A DNA stretch of 42,719 nt from Treponema sp. (GTDB lineage: Bacteria > Spirochaetota > Spirochaetia > Treponematales > Breznakiellaceae). The DNA is taken from positions 1 through 42,719 of the forward strand of contig WQZG01000023.1 in assembly GCA_009780855.1 (NCBI GenBank), given 5' to 3'. Below the pieces are notes generated by a model that worked only from the letters and a program-made list of their open reading frames with translations, was not told the origin of the DNA and made no database searches. Below, in pieces: positions 1-8,590 of the stretch (position 1 is its first letter; every line of letters starts with the position of its first letter). The translations under genes were made by a program, and so were the position numbers.

Positions 1-968
1 TCCATATTGTTATAATAGCTTTTATTGAGGTTTGGATAAATTTTTCCGGACAAAGCGTCTTCGGCCAGATAAACGGCAACCGAAGCCAGCAGCCGCATGT
101 CGATAAACATGGATATGGCCTGCCAGCCGTCCCGTATTGCGCGCACGTTATCCAAATCGCAGTCCATGCCGGTAATAAGGGGCCAGTCGTCTTTGGTATA
201 GCCTGCGCCCCTGAGCGCATCCATAGCGCCCATGGCCATGCTGTCATTGGTAGAAAGTATTGTGTTAATTTTGGTATTGCCGTAATACGTATCTAAAATG
301 TCCGCTACATGAGTTTCCGCGTTTTTGGTCGCCCAATCCGGAATGGCGGTAGCTTCGAGAGTTGTCTCCCCGCTTTTGACGATTATTTTTCCGTTATCGA
401 TATACGGCTTTATTACACTCATTTGACCGTCATAATTCTCCTTTGAAGTACTATCGTCAAAAGCGCCCGAAAGGATCTCCATATAGACGGGTTTGGCTTC
501 CTGTTTGTCCAATCCAAACTCTTCAACAATATATTGGCCCTGGTCGGCGCCGATTCCGAAATTATCAAATGTCACATAATAATCAACATACGGAGTATTC
601 ATTATAAGGCGGTCGTAAGCGATAATTAATATTTTTTTATCATGGGCTTTCTTTAAAACATCGTTAAGCCCGTAACAATCCACACCGGCGATTATAAGGG
701 CTTTACAGTTTTTGCCGCTGATGATTTTTTCGATTTGCGCTATTTGCAGCGCCGCGTCGTCGTTCGCGTATTCCACTGTCACAGAATATTGTTTGGCCTC
801 AAGCTGCCTTTTGATACTTGAGCCGTCTATTAACCATCTGTCTACATCAAGCTTGGGCATTAACACACCTATAACCGGTTTTTGGGAGCAGCTTATGCTT
901 CCCAGAGAAAGTACTGCAAGCATAAACACGGCTGCCGCAAAAGCAGCGAAAGTATTAATTTTTTTCAT
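1..968 (-). CDS. Sugar-binding lipoprotein of the ChvE/XylF type, truncated by window edge
   Basis: Reading down from ATG at 968-966, the frame stays open for 322 codons to the left edge, so the C-terminus is missing. The N-terminus is a signal peptide (MKKINTF..., hydrophobic to about residue 22) ending in a relaxed lipobox with Cys27, which suggests a membrane-anchored periplasmic lipoprotein. The body has the type I periplasmic-binding-protein pattern: start of mature domain KPVIGVLMPKLD, then IIAYDRLI, YVTFDNFGIGADQGQY and ILSTNDSMAMGAMDAL, with spacing typical of ChvE/XylF-like sugar binders. The start overlaps the stop of the upstream histidine kinase as ATGA, so the two are translationally coupled. 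By family it could feed an ABC transporter, but the coupling suggests it may be the ligand sensor of the kinase. No permease is visible here; one could lie beyond the edge. Confidence 0.85.
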   Translation of the reverse strand, partial: MKKINTFAAFAAAVFMLAVLSLGSISCSQKPVIGVLMPKLDVDRWLIDGSSIKRQLEAKQYSVTVEYANDDAALQIAQIEKIISGKNCKALIIAGVDCYGLNDVLKKAHDKKILIIAYDRLIMNTPYVDYYVTFDNFGIGADQGQYIVEEFGLDKQEAKPVYMEILSGAFDDSTSKENYDGQMSVIKPYIDNGKIIVKSGETTLEATAIPDWATKNAETHVADILDTYYGNTKINTILSTNDSMAMGAMDALRGAGYTKDDWPLITGMDCDLDNVRAIRDGWQAISMFIDMRLLASVAVYLAEDALSGKIYPNLNKSYYNNM

Positions 969-3613
969 ACATTAACATCCTTTAAATATTTTTTTATTGT
1001 ATTAATACAAAGATCAAAGTCAATCGGCTTGGCTAAATGGCCGGTCATTCCGCTTTCAAGCGCGGCGGTAATATCTTCCTTTAGCGCGTTTGCCGTCATG
1101 GCTATTATTGGTAAACGGCAATCATTACGCCCGCTTGTGCGAATCGCTTTTGTTGCGTCATAACCGTTCATTTTGGGCATCTGCACGTCCATAAGAATAC
1201 AGTTGTAATAATTAATGGGGGATTTTAAATACTTGTCCAAAGCTTCATCGCCGTCCCTTGCCTGTTCCATTTCAAGTCCGGCACCGTCCAGGACTTCAAG
1301 AAGAATCATCCGGTTGATTTCGATATCGTCCACAATAAGTATTCTTTTGCCGGCCAATGACACGCTTTCTTCCGGAGCCGCCCCGGCATCAGCTCCGGCT
1401 TTAGCCGCGTCATTTGCCCCGGCTAAAGCCGAGGTTCCCGGCGTATACTCCGCTGCTTCAAAACCAAGAGTAAAAATGAAGCGGCTTCCTTTCTCAATAA
1501 CACTTTCTACAGTCATCGACCCGCCCATAAGGGTGACCAGGTTATTGCTGATGGAAAGCCCCAATCCCGTACCCTGGTAGTTCCGTGACAGGTAATTTTC
1601 TTCCTGTTCGAACGGAATAAAAACTTTATGTAAAAATTCTTTCGTCATCCCTATGCCAGTATCGGCTACAGAAAATTCAAGCAGATATTTTTGTCCGTTA
1701 TTTTCCAAACATTTTACTTCTGTTGTTATTGTACCATCTTTGGTAAACTTTACGGAGTTTGACAATAAATTAAGCAGAATTTGCCTGATACGGAATTCGT
1801 CGCCTGTCAGGGCTTCGGGAATGGCAGGACCGATTTTAAGAAACATCCGATCATTGTTTTCTTCCGCCCGCTGCGCAAGCATACTCACGCATTCACTTAC
1901 AATTAATGCAATGTTAAGCGGGGCGTAGCGTATTTCGGTTTTGCCGGATTCCATACGCGACATTTCCAAAACATCGTTTATGATGTTTGATAAATGCGCC
2001 GAGGATGATACGATTTTTTTAAACCTGTCTATACTTTGTTCAAGACCAGTGTCAGCAAGGCCCAGTTTGGCCATACTCAAAATAACGTTAAGCGGCGTAC
2101 GCAGCTCGTGGCTGACACGTGAAAGAAACTCGCTTTTGGCCTTGCTCGCCTGAAGCGCTTTGTCCTTGGCCGAAACAAGTTCTGTCTCGTCCGTAATAAC
2201 GATTACCGCGCCGTTTTTATTTTCGCTGTGGGCAATGCTGCTGCACATAAATGAATAACAGCGTTTTTCGCCGGCTATATCAAACCACCGCAGGCAGTCG
2301 AACCAGCCGTTTTCTATTTCAGACTTGAGCTTTTGCTTTAAAACGTCAAAAGAACTTTCATCATCCTCAAGGAGTTTACGGTAAAGCTGCTCTGTATTAA
2401 ATTCAGAAAAAACATCCTGAAAGCTTTTATTGCAGAATACCATATCGTATTCGGGGTTAAGCAATACTATCGCCGCCGGAAGGCCGTTAAAATAGCGTAC
2501 AATTACATCCAGTGTGTCGTTGGTGTTATTTATCAGACGGGCGTAAACACCTTTAAACTGGGATGAATCGCCGCGTTCTCCCAATTTGCCGTAAATCGCT
2601 GCGTCCAATAAAGCTTCATTATTTGCAAACAGTTTTTCAAGCGCGGTGCGCATTGATTCAAACGATTTGCCCAGGACGCCCATTTCATCTTTCCGGACGA
2701 GAATCCCGTCAGAAATTTCGACAAGCAGGTTTCCGCTGGCCATTTCCGCGGAAATGTCGGTGAGCTTCTGGACGGGGCGTATAACCGCGTTTTTCATTTT
2801 ATACTGCATCAACAGGAAGATTATTACCGAAACCAAAATAGTTATGATTACACTCGTCAGCAGGAATTGATTTAACTGCCTGTCCAGATATTCAAGGTTC
2901 GTGTCAACGCAGATGATGGCAATTACATCGTTGTAACCGTTTGTCAGCGGTGTAAAGGAACGGCTTATTTTTCCGGAATAAACATAGTCCGGTTTGTTAA
3001 TTAAATAAACAGCATCGCCGGGGTTTTTATATGCCTCATCAAGATAAGGATATAAAGATTTCGGAACAACCATGCCAAAATCATCGGCGGCTGTTCTGAC
3101 AGCCGCGGTATTTAAAATATAGACATAACCGATTTCCGGCCCAAAATCGGCTACAATGTACATATCCCTAATACCGGCCCATTGCAGAATACGGTTCATA
3201 CTGATATTGATGCTGGAAAATTTAGCGTCTTTCAATTCTGCCAGTTTGCGCAGATAGGTCTGTACGTTCAGTTTCGCGGTTTCGTATTCAGCCGTGTTGG
3301 TCTGGCCTGTGGTTCTGTCTATTTCGGCCATAAGCTCCCTGTCCCTAAAGGCCGCCGCGAAGTTATTGTTAAAATAATCACTGGTTTTTAATTTATCAAC
3401 ATACCTGGAAATATCAGAAAATAAAATTGTATGTTCCGAATTTAAGGTACGGCCGGGAGCATCCAGTTTTTCCTCATACAGCATACGGAAACTGGAATTG
3501 ACGAATACAGTGCTTACAATAATAAGGGTCGCGGCAAACGCAAGAACACCCGCAATAAGAATCAGGAGCAATCTGAAATTTATTGAATGACGGTAATGTA
3601 ATTTATCTTTCAT
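965..3613 (-). CDS. Membrane-bound hybrid sensor histidine kinase (HAMP-PAS-HisKA-HATPase-REC)
   Basis: An 882-residue hybrid kinase. Order: transmembrane helix at about 15-38, extracytoplasmic sensor region to about 248, second transmembrane helix at about 249-272, HAMP to about 326, PAS-like domain at about 375-480 (AAIVLLNPEYDMVFCNKSF), HisKA with the phospho-accepting His502 in SHELRTP, HATPase with N box (LLNLLSNSVKF), G1 (VADTGIGM) and G2 (GTGLGLS), an Ala-rich linker, and a receiver domain with the acidic pair (IVDDIE) and phospho-acceptor Asp809 in ILMDVQMP. There is no output domain, so phosphate probably passes to a separate response regulator or phosphotransferase that is not in the window. 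Its stop TGA overlaps the ATG of a sugar-binding lipoprotein, suggesting a sugar-sensing pair. No strong Shine-Dalgarno precedes the ATG at 3613. Confidence 0.93.
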   Translation of the reverse strand: MKDKLHYRHSINFRLLLILIAGVLAFAATLIIVSTVFVNSSFRMLYEEKLDAPGRTLNSEHTILFSDISRYVDKLKTSDYFNNNFAAAFRDRELMAEIDRTTGQTNTAEYETAKLNVQTYLRKLAELKDAKFSSINISMNRILQWAGIRDMYIVADFGPEIGYVYILNTAAVRTAADDFGMVVPKSLYPYLDEAYKNPGDAVYLINKPDYVYSGKISRSFTPLTNGYNDVIAIICVDTNLEYLDRQLNQFLLTSVIITILVSVIIFLLMQYKMKNAVIRPVQKLTDISAEMASGNLLVEISDGILVRKDEMGVLGKSFESMRTALEKLFANNEALLDAAIYGKLGERGDSSQFKGVYARLINNTNDTLDVIVRYFNGLPAAIVLLNPEYDMVFCNKSFQDVFSEFNTEQLYRKLLEDDESSFDVLKQKLKSEIENGWFDCLRWFDIAGEKRCYSFMCSSIAHSENKNGAVIVITDETELVSAKDKALQASKAKSEFLSRVSHELRTPLNVILSMAKLGLADTGLEQSIDRFKKIVSSSAHLSNIINDVLEMSRMESGKTEIRYAPLNIALIVSECVSMLAQRAEENNDRMFLKIGPAIPEALTGDEFRIRQILLNLLSNSVKFTKDGTITTEVKCLENNGQKYLLEFSVADTGIGMTKEFLHKVFIPFEQEENYLSRNYQGTGLGLSISNNLVTLMGGSMTVESVIEKGSRFIFTLGFEAAEYTPGTSALAGANDAAKAGADAGAAPEESVSLAGKRILIVDDIEINRMILLEVLDGAGLEMEQARDGDEALDKYLKSPINYYNCILMDVQMPKMNGYDATKAIRTSGRNDCRLPIIAMTANALKEDITAALESGMTGHLAKPIDFDLCINTIKKYLKDVNV

Positions 3614-3723
3614 CAGCCTGAATTATCCATAGAATAACCAGCAAAAAAAGGGAAAAATCTTAAAAATTTTGCCTGCGGCAAATTTCCAACATGGAGATAC
3701 GAAGCATCTTCAGTTAATACAAT

Positions 3724-3770
3724 GGAGTTTTCCAAAGGAAAACTCCGAGCTGAACGCCGCAGGCGTTCAG
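3724..3770 (-). repeat. Two adjacent perfect hairpins just downstream of tRNA-Arg
   Basis: Arms ggagttttcc (3724-3733) and ggaaaactcc (3737-3746) enclose a 3-nt loop. Arms ctgaacgcc (3750-3758) and ggcgttcag (3762-3770) enclose another 3-nt loop. The second hairpin starts 4 nt past the tRNA discriminator base in the direction of tRNA transcription. Neither is followed by a U run on either strand, so these are not classical intrinsic terminators. They may define the 3' end or processing of the tRNA transcript, or be a dispersed repeat. Confidence 0.7.
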
Positions 3771-3773
3771 CCC

Positions 3774-3846
3774 TGATCCTGGGCCGAATCGGACGGCCGA
3801 CCTGCCGCTTAGGAGGCGGCCGCTCTATCCACTGAGCTACAGGACC
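3774..3846 (-). tRNA. tRNA-Arg (anticodon CCU)
   Basis: The minus strand folds into a complete 73-nt cloverleaf. The acceptor stem is GGTCCTG with CAGGATC (one G-T pair), the D stem GCTC/GAGC, the anticodon stem GCCGC/GCGGC with loop CTCCTAA giving anticodon CCU (reads AGG, Arg), a 5-nt variable loop, and T stem GGCCG/CGGCC. The T loop reads TCCGATT, with C instead of the near-universal T at position 55. The discriminator is A and CCA is not encoded. It lies between the kinase gene and the divergent purL gene. Confidence 0.93.
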
Positions 3847-3863
3847 TTAAAACCTGTCCAGTA

Positions 3864-3893
3864 ATTTAACACCTTAATAACCCTGATTGTCAA
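3864..3893 (-). promoter_or_regulatory. Sigma70-type promoter of tRNA-Arg
   Basis: On the minus strand TTGACA (3893-3888) is followed after 18 nt by TTAAAT (3869-3864), 17 nt before the first tRNA base. The -35 box covers the TTG at 3887-3889 that would otherwise be the first possible start for purL, which is one reason to place the purL start downstream at 3923. Confidence 0.65.
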
Positions 3894-3922
3894 CTTACCT
3901 GTTTAGGGAGATAATAACGCAA

Positions 3923-6900
3923 ATGGTAAGACGGGTTTATGTAGAAAAGAAGAACGGGTTTAATACGGAAGCCTTAAGGCTTAAGCAGGAACTTGAAGAT
4001 TATATTGAAAACCGCAGGCAAAGCGATATAAAAACCGGGCGGACAATATTTAAAAATATCAGAATTTTCAGGCGTTATGATGTTGACGGCCTTGATAAAA
4101 CGCAGTTTAAGCAGGCAGCTGTGCTGGTATTCTCGGAGCCGCAATGCGACAGGGTTTATTATACATCCGGTGTTCCGGGTACACAAAATAACAGCGGCGA
4201 TAAAATTCAATATTTTGGGATTGAATACCTGCCCGGCCAGTACGATCAGCGCGCGGATTCCGCCGAACAATGCAGCGAACTGGTTACAGGCGTCAGGCCA
4301 AAGATCAAAACAGCCAGTTTTTATCTGTTTGAAACCGAAGGGAAAGCCCTGACTCCGGCGGTTCTCCGGGACATTAAAAAATACCTTATCAATCCGGTTG
4401 ATTCCAGGGAAGCTTCCTCAGATCTGCCCCTGACTCTGGAAGATGAAAAAGCAAATCCTGCTGATGTAAAAATTCTTGACGGATTTACGGCGGGAAACGC
4501 GGCCATGCCAAAAAAGAAAGCCGGCCAATGGCTTGAAAAATTCGGGCTTGCCATGTCCGCACCTGATTTGGAATTCTGCCGTTCGTATTTTAAAAAAGAA
4601 GGCAGGGATCCGACCCTGGCCGAAATACGGCTTTTGGACACTTACTGGTCCGACCACTGCAGGCATACGACTTTTACAACAATCCTGGAAGACATAGAAA
4701 TTGAAAATATTAAAACTGAAGATTCGGGGAAGCAAAAAACCGGCCCGGCAAATGCATTAAAACTTTACAAAGAACTTCGCCGGGAAGTTTACGGCGGTGG
4801 GGAAGTCTACGGCGGCGGCACGCGGCCGCAGTCCCTTATGGACATGGCAGTAATCGGAGCCAGGGTTTTAAAAAAAAGGGGGCTGGCCGCGGATGTAGAT
4901 GAATCGGCGGAGATCAACGCATGTACAATAAAAACAAAAGCCTCTTTTAAAACAGGGACGCCAGGAAACGAAAAAAACAACAGCGAAGATTGGCTGCTCC
5001 TTTTTAAAAATGAAACCCACAATCACCCAACAGAAATCGAACCTTTTGGAGGAGCGGCAACCTGTCTGGGTGGCGCGATACGGGACCCACTGTCAGGGAG
5101 GGCCTATGTACACCAGGCCATGCGCATAACAGGCGGCGGCGATCCGCGGGCAGCGCAAACAATGCCGGGGAAACTGCCCCAGGTAAAATTGGCCAGGGAA
5201 GCAGCCCGCGGTTACTCATCATACGGAAACCAAATCGGTCTTGCCACAGGCCAGGTTCAGGAATTTTATCATCCGGGTTTTTTGGCAAAGAGGCTGGAAC
5301 TGGGCGCTGTTATGGGCGCGGTTCCGCAGTCCTGGGTCAGGCGTGAAGAACCCATACCCGGCGATGTAATCATACTTACAGGCGGCAGAACAGGACGGGA
5401 CGGTATCGGTGGCGCGACAGGATCGTCAAAAGTACATTCGGGAAAATCCGTGGAAACCGCCGGGGCCGAAGTACAGAAAGGCAACGCGGTAGAAGAACGC
5501 AAACTCCAGCGCCTGTTCAGAAAACCGGAAGTCTGCCGCCTTATCAAACGCTGCAATGACTTTGGCGCGGGCGGAGTGTCGGTGGCTGTCGGCGAACTAG
5601 CGGCAGGTATAGACATTAACCTGGACGCAGTGCCAAAAAAATACGCCGGCCTGGACGGCGCCGAACTGGCAATTTCAGAATCCCAGGAGAGGATGGCCAT
5701 AGTAACTTCCAAAAAAGACGCGGCCGCGTTTATTGCGCAGGCTGCCGCAGAAAACCTGGAAGCGGTAATTATAGCCATCGTAACCAAAGGTTACGACGGG
5801 ACAGCCGACTGCAAACCAAGACTGCGTATGTTCTGGCGCGGCAAAACCATAGTTGATCTTACGCGGGAATTTCTGGATTCAAACGGCGCTCCCCGCAAGG
5901 CTGCGGTTTTAATACCTTCAGCCGGGACTTTAACCAAGGCGCCAACCAAGGTGTCAGCCAAAAACACAAATCACAAAACAGATATAATTAACGAACTGCA
6001 GTCCCTGCGCGCCTGCAGCAGACGGGGGCTGCAGGAACGGTTTGACGGATCAATAGGCGCGGGGTCGGTGCTATTCCCGTGGGGAGGCAAAGAACAGGGA
6101 ACCCCGGAATGCGGTATGGCCTCGCTGCTGCCTTCGCTGGATAAAAAAAGTCTTACGGCCAGTCTTATGACATTCGGCTATGATCCCTATGTCATGGAAC
6201 AGGATCCGTACAGGGGCGCCAAAGGTTCCATATTTGAAGCTCTGGCCAAATTCGCCTGCCTTGGAGGCGATTATAAAAAAGCAAGACTTTCGTTTCAGGA
6301 GTATTTTGAAAAACCGCAAAATAAAAAAGCCTGGGGCAAACCGGCTGCGGCATTGCTGGGCGCCCTGGAAACACAAATAAATCTTGAAATACCCGCAATA
6401 GGCGGCAAGGATTCAATGTCCGGCAATTACCAGGACGGTGATCTAAAGTTAAACGTACCGCCGACTTTTGTTGCCTTTGCAGCCGGTACGGCGCCCGCTT
6501 CAAAAATACGATCCGGAGCACTTAGCGGAAAGCCGGACAGCGCTGTCATCCTGCTCAGCCAAAATTCCGCTTGCGCCGCGGCAAACACCGTAGCGGACAG
6601 CGCCACTGACGAAGAACGTTTTACAGCCAACATGAAAATACTCGCAGACCTGGACGAAAAAAAACTTGTCCGGTCCGCTTACCCTGTAGGTCCGGGCGGA
6701 ATTTCCTCAACACTGGCGATTATGGCTTTTGGAAACATGACCGGTATAGAAGTATATGAACCAGTCCTGGAAATGATCGATGAGTTTAATTATCAGGGAT
6801 CGATTCTTGTTGAGATTGAAAACAAACCGGACATAAAACTGCCGCCGGATTATAAACTGACAATCGCTGCCCGGCCAGGTATTATTAATACCAAAGGTGA

Positions 6901-7930
6901 TCCGGTCTTCCGTATAAAGTCTGAGGAGTTTTTGCTTGCAGATCTGCGCGCGGCTTATGAAAATCCGCTGTCCCAGGTTTATCCGCAGACATCATCGGGC
7001 AAAAACACGGCAGAATCAGGCGGCCGCCCTGCGCTGCCGTCTTTTGTAAAAATATCGCAGGCCAGCCACAAAACAGAAACAAAAAAAATCATTAACCAAA
7101 AAAATATTCCGCAAAAAAACCCGGGAAAATTATCAAAGGCAATCCCCCTGGTTATTCTGCCGGTATTCCCGGGAACCAACTGCGAATGGGACATGGAACG
7201 GGCATTCCGCGAAGCAGGCGCAAAAACCAGGCAGGTGATCTTCAGAAATCAAAACCAGGCCGACATCAAAGAATCCCTTGCGGAACTGGAGAACGCAATT
7301 AACAGCGCCCAGATTGTAGCGTTATCCGGCGGATTCAGCGCCGGCGACGAACCGGACGGCTCGGGAAAATTCATAGCCAATGTACTGCGATCAAGGCAAA
7401 TCAGCGGCGCGCTCACCAGGTTCCTTGATGACAGGGACGGCCTGATACTCGGTATCTGCAACGGGTTCCAGGCCCTGATCAAAACAGGGCTTTTGCCGCA
7501 CGGCAAATTCTGCGAAAGTAAACCAACCCTCACATACAACACCGTAGGCCGGCACGTTTCAAGAATGGTCAGGACCAAAGTAATGTCGCCGCTCTCGCCC
7601 TGGCTTGCTCTGGACCAACCGGGGACCGTTCACATAATACCGGTCAGCCACGGCGAAGGCCGGGTAGTTGCCGCCAAAAAAGAAGCGCAGCAGATGTTTG
7701 AAGCCGGCCAGGTCGCGTTCTGTTATACCGACGCGCAGGGCAACCCCACCATGGCTGAACCAGATAATCCCAACGGTTCCGAATACGCCATCGAAGGTAT
7801 ATGCAGCCCCGACGGCCGCATCCTGGGCAAAATGGGCCATTCTGAACGGGCCGGTGAGAACGTTCACATAAACATTCCCGGAAACAAAACCCAGCGTATA
7901 TTCGAAGCCGGGGTGCGGTATTTTGATTGA
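3923..7930 (+). CDS. purL: Phosphoribosylformylglycinamidine synthase, single-chain form
   Basis: Catalyses the ATP- and glutamine-dependent conversion of FGAR to FGAM, step four of purine synthesis, in the cytoplasm. With the chosen ATG the protein is 1335 residues, the size of long single-chain PurL enzymes. It carries the N-terminal PurS-like region, SDHCRHTTF at about 243, the ATP-site block FKNETHNHPTEIEPFGG at about 362, a second synthase half with AIGGKDSMSGNY, and a C-terminal class I glutaminase domain (FPGTNCEWDMERAF, SGGFSAGDEPDGSG, nucleophile Cys1179 in LGICNGFQ, and HGEGR). A Lys/Gln/Asn-rich linker at about 1015-1070 joins synthase and glutaminase. The frame could be extended to a TTG at 3887, but that overlaps the divergent tRNA promoter. 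The ATG at 3923 has GGGAG 12 nt upstream and gives the family-like start MVRRVYVEKK. Confidence 0.96.
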   Translation: MVRRVYVEKKNGFNTEALRLKQELEDYIENRRQSDIKTGRTIFKNIRIFRRYDVDGLDKTQFKQAAVLVFSEPQCDRVYYTSGVPGTQNNSGDKIQYFGIEYLPGQYDQRADSAEQCSELVTGVRPKIKTASFYLFETEGKALTPAVLRDIKKYLINPVDSREASSDLPLTLEDEKANPADVKILDGFTAGNAAMPKKKAGQWLEKFGLAMSAPDLEFCRSYFKKEGRDPTLAEIRLLDTYWSDHCRHTTFTTILEDIEIENIKTEDSGKQKTGPANALKLYKELRREVYGGGEVYGGGTRPQSLMDMAVIGARVLKKRGLAADVDESAEINACTIKTKASFKTGTPGNEKNNSEDWLLLFKNETHNHPTEIEPFGGAATCLGGAIRDPLSGRAYVHQAMRITGGGDPRAAQTMPGKLPQVKLAREAARGYSSYGNQIGLATGQVQEFYHPGFLAKRLELGAVMGAVPQSWVRREEPIPGDVIILTGGRTGRDGIGGATGSSKVHSGKSVETAGAEVQKGNAVEERKLQRLFRKPEVCRLIKRCNDFGAGGVSVAVGELAAGIDINLDAVPKKYAGLDGAELAISESQERMAIVTSKKDAAAFIAQAAAENLEAVIIAIVTKGYDGTADCKPRLRMFWRGKTIVDLTREFLDSNGAPRKAAVLIPSAGTLTKAPTKVSAKNTNHKTDIINELQSLRACSRRGLQERFDGSIGAGSVLFPWGGKEQGTPECGMASLLPSLDKKSLTASLMTFGYDPYVMEQDPYRGAKGSIFEALAKFACLGGDYKKARLSFQEYFEKPQNKKAWGKPAAALLGALETQINLEIPAIGGKDSMSGNYQDGDLKLNVPPTFVAFAAGTAPASKIRSGALSGKPDSAVILLSQNSACAAANTVADSATDEERFTANMKILADLDEKKLVRSAYPVGPGGISSTLAIMAFGNMTGIEVYEPVLEMIDEFNYQGSILVEIENKPDIKLPPDYKLTIAARPGIINTKGDPVFRIKSEEFLLADLRAAYENPLSQVYPQTSSGKNTAESGGRPALPSFVKISQASHKTETKKIINQKNIPQKNPGKLSKAIPLVILPVFPGTNCEWDMERAFREAGAKTRQVIFRNQNQADIKESLAELENAINSAQIVALSGGFSAGDEPDGSGKFIANVLRSRQISGALTRFLDDRDGLILGICNGFQALIKTGLLPHGKFCESKPTLTYNTVGRHVSRMVRTKVMSPLSPWLALDQPGTVHIIPVSHGEGRVVAAKKEAQQMFEAGQVAFCYTDAQGNPTMAEPDNPNGSEYAIEGICSPDGRILGKMGHSERAGENVHINIPGNKTQRIFEAGVRYFD

Positions 7931-7952
7931 TGATATTAGATTGATGATATTC
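7925..7952 (+). repeat. 14-bp tandem duplication at the purL stop
   Basis: The unit gattgatgatatt plus one base occurs twice back to back (7925-7938 and 7939-7952). The first copy contains the purL stop TGA (7928-7930). The second runs up to the -35 box of the next gene. Confidence 0.75.
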
Positions 7953-7982
7953 TTGACAAATACGTGTATGGATCTTTATAAA
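7953..7982 (+). promoter_or_regulatory. Sigma70-type promoter of the 8009 gene
   Basis: TTGACA at 7953-7958 is followed after 17-18 nt by TTATAA/TATAAA at 7976-7982. A strong AGGAGG (7992-7997) follows before the ATG at 8009. Confidence 0.7.
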
Positions 7983-8008
7983 TAATTAAACAGGAGGATC
8001 TTAAAAAA

Positions 8009-8530
8009 ATGAAAAAATTTATTATCTGCGCGCTGATTCTGTCGCTGGCCGGCGGAGTTTTGTTCGCGCAGGAAACCGCTGACGATCAAAGACCGGGGAA
8101 CAATATCTCCATTTACGGAACAATGGTGGGATTGGCGCTTAATTACGAAATGTGTTTTAACTCCCATCTTTCTTTATTAGCCGATACTTCATTCAATGTT
8201 ATACCCATTACATTTACGGCGGCAATAAAGGGAAGAGTATATCCATTTGGCAGAGCATTTTATCTTGAAATTGGCGCCGGATTCGGTATAACACCAGGTT
8301 ATTTAGCCGGGTTGGCAGATGTATTAACATTGGGATTAACTAAAATAAAGGATAAATATTGGCTCAGAGGCTTGGTTCTGACCCCATCTCTGGGATGGAA
8401 ATTAAACCTGGGTAAATCAGGTCTTACATTACCGATAAATTTAGGAATCGATTTCTTCGCAGGTTTCCGCGATGTATTACCCGTCGATTTTGTACCGAAC
8501 ATCCGGATAGGAGTAGGGTACTCATTCTGA
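8009..8530 (+). CDS. Small secreted, outer-membrane beta-barrel-like protein
   Basis: A 173-residue protein whose function I do not recognise. It starts with a clear Sec signal peptide (MKKFIICALILSLAGGVLFA, cleavage near AQE). The mature part has alternating polar/hydrophobic stretches with glycines and aromatics, such as FYLEIGAGFGITPGY and LPINLGIDFFAGF, and ends IRIGVGYSF with a terminal Phe, the usual C-terminal signature of outer-membrane barrels. Its size would fit an 8-strand barrel. It has its own promoter (7953-7982), AGGAGG 11 nt before the ATG, and a terminator right behind, so it is probably monocistronic. Confidence 0.75.
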   Translation: MKKFIICALILSLAGGVLFAQETADDQRPGNNISIYGTMVGLALNYEMCFNSHLSLLADTSFNVIPITFTAAIKGRVYPFGRAFYLEIGAGFGITPGYLAGLADVLTLGLTKIKDKYWLRGLVLTPSLGWKLNLGKSGLTLPINLGIDFFAGFRDVLPVDFVPNIRIGVGYSF

Positions 8531-8558
8531 TAGATTTTTTTTAAGGAATCACAGAAAC

Positions 8559-8590
8559 AAAAGCCGCAGGAAAATCCCTGCGGTTTTTTT
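8559..8590 (+). terminator. Intrinsic terminator, probably bidirectional
   Basis: Stem ccgcagg (8564-8570) / cctgcgg (8577-8583), 6-nt loop, then seven T; the A run on the left lets it work for the convergent gene too. The T run overlaps the stop codon of the minus-strand gene at 8589. Confidence 0.85.

Noticed and set aside
3887-3922. Longer purL start at TTG 3887
   Set aside because: It overlaps the -35 box of the divergent tRNA-Arg promoter, and the family-like N-terminus begins at the ATG at 3923.
5269-5787. 172-codon open frame on the minus strand inside purL
   Set aside because: It is antisense to a well-conserved enzyme region, has low-complexity Ser/Ala/Pro composition and no ribosome-binding site.
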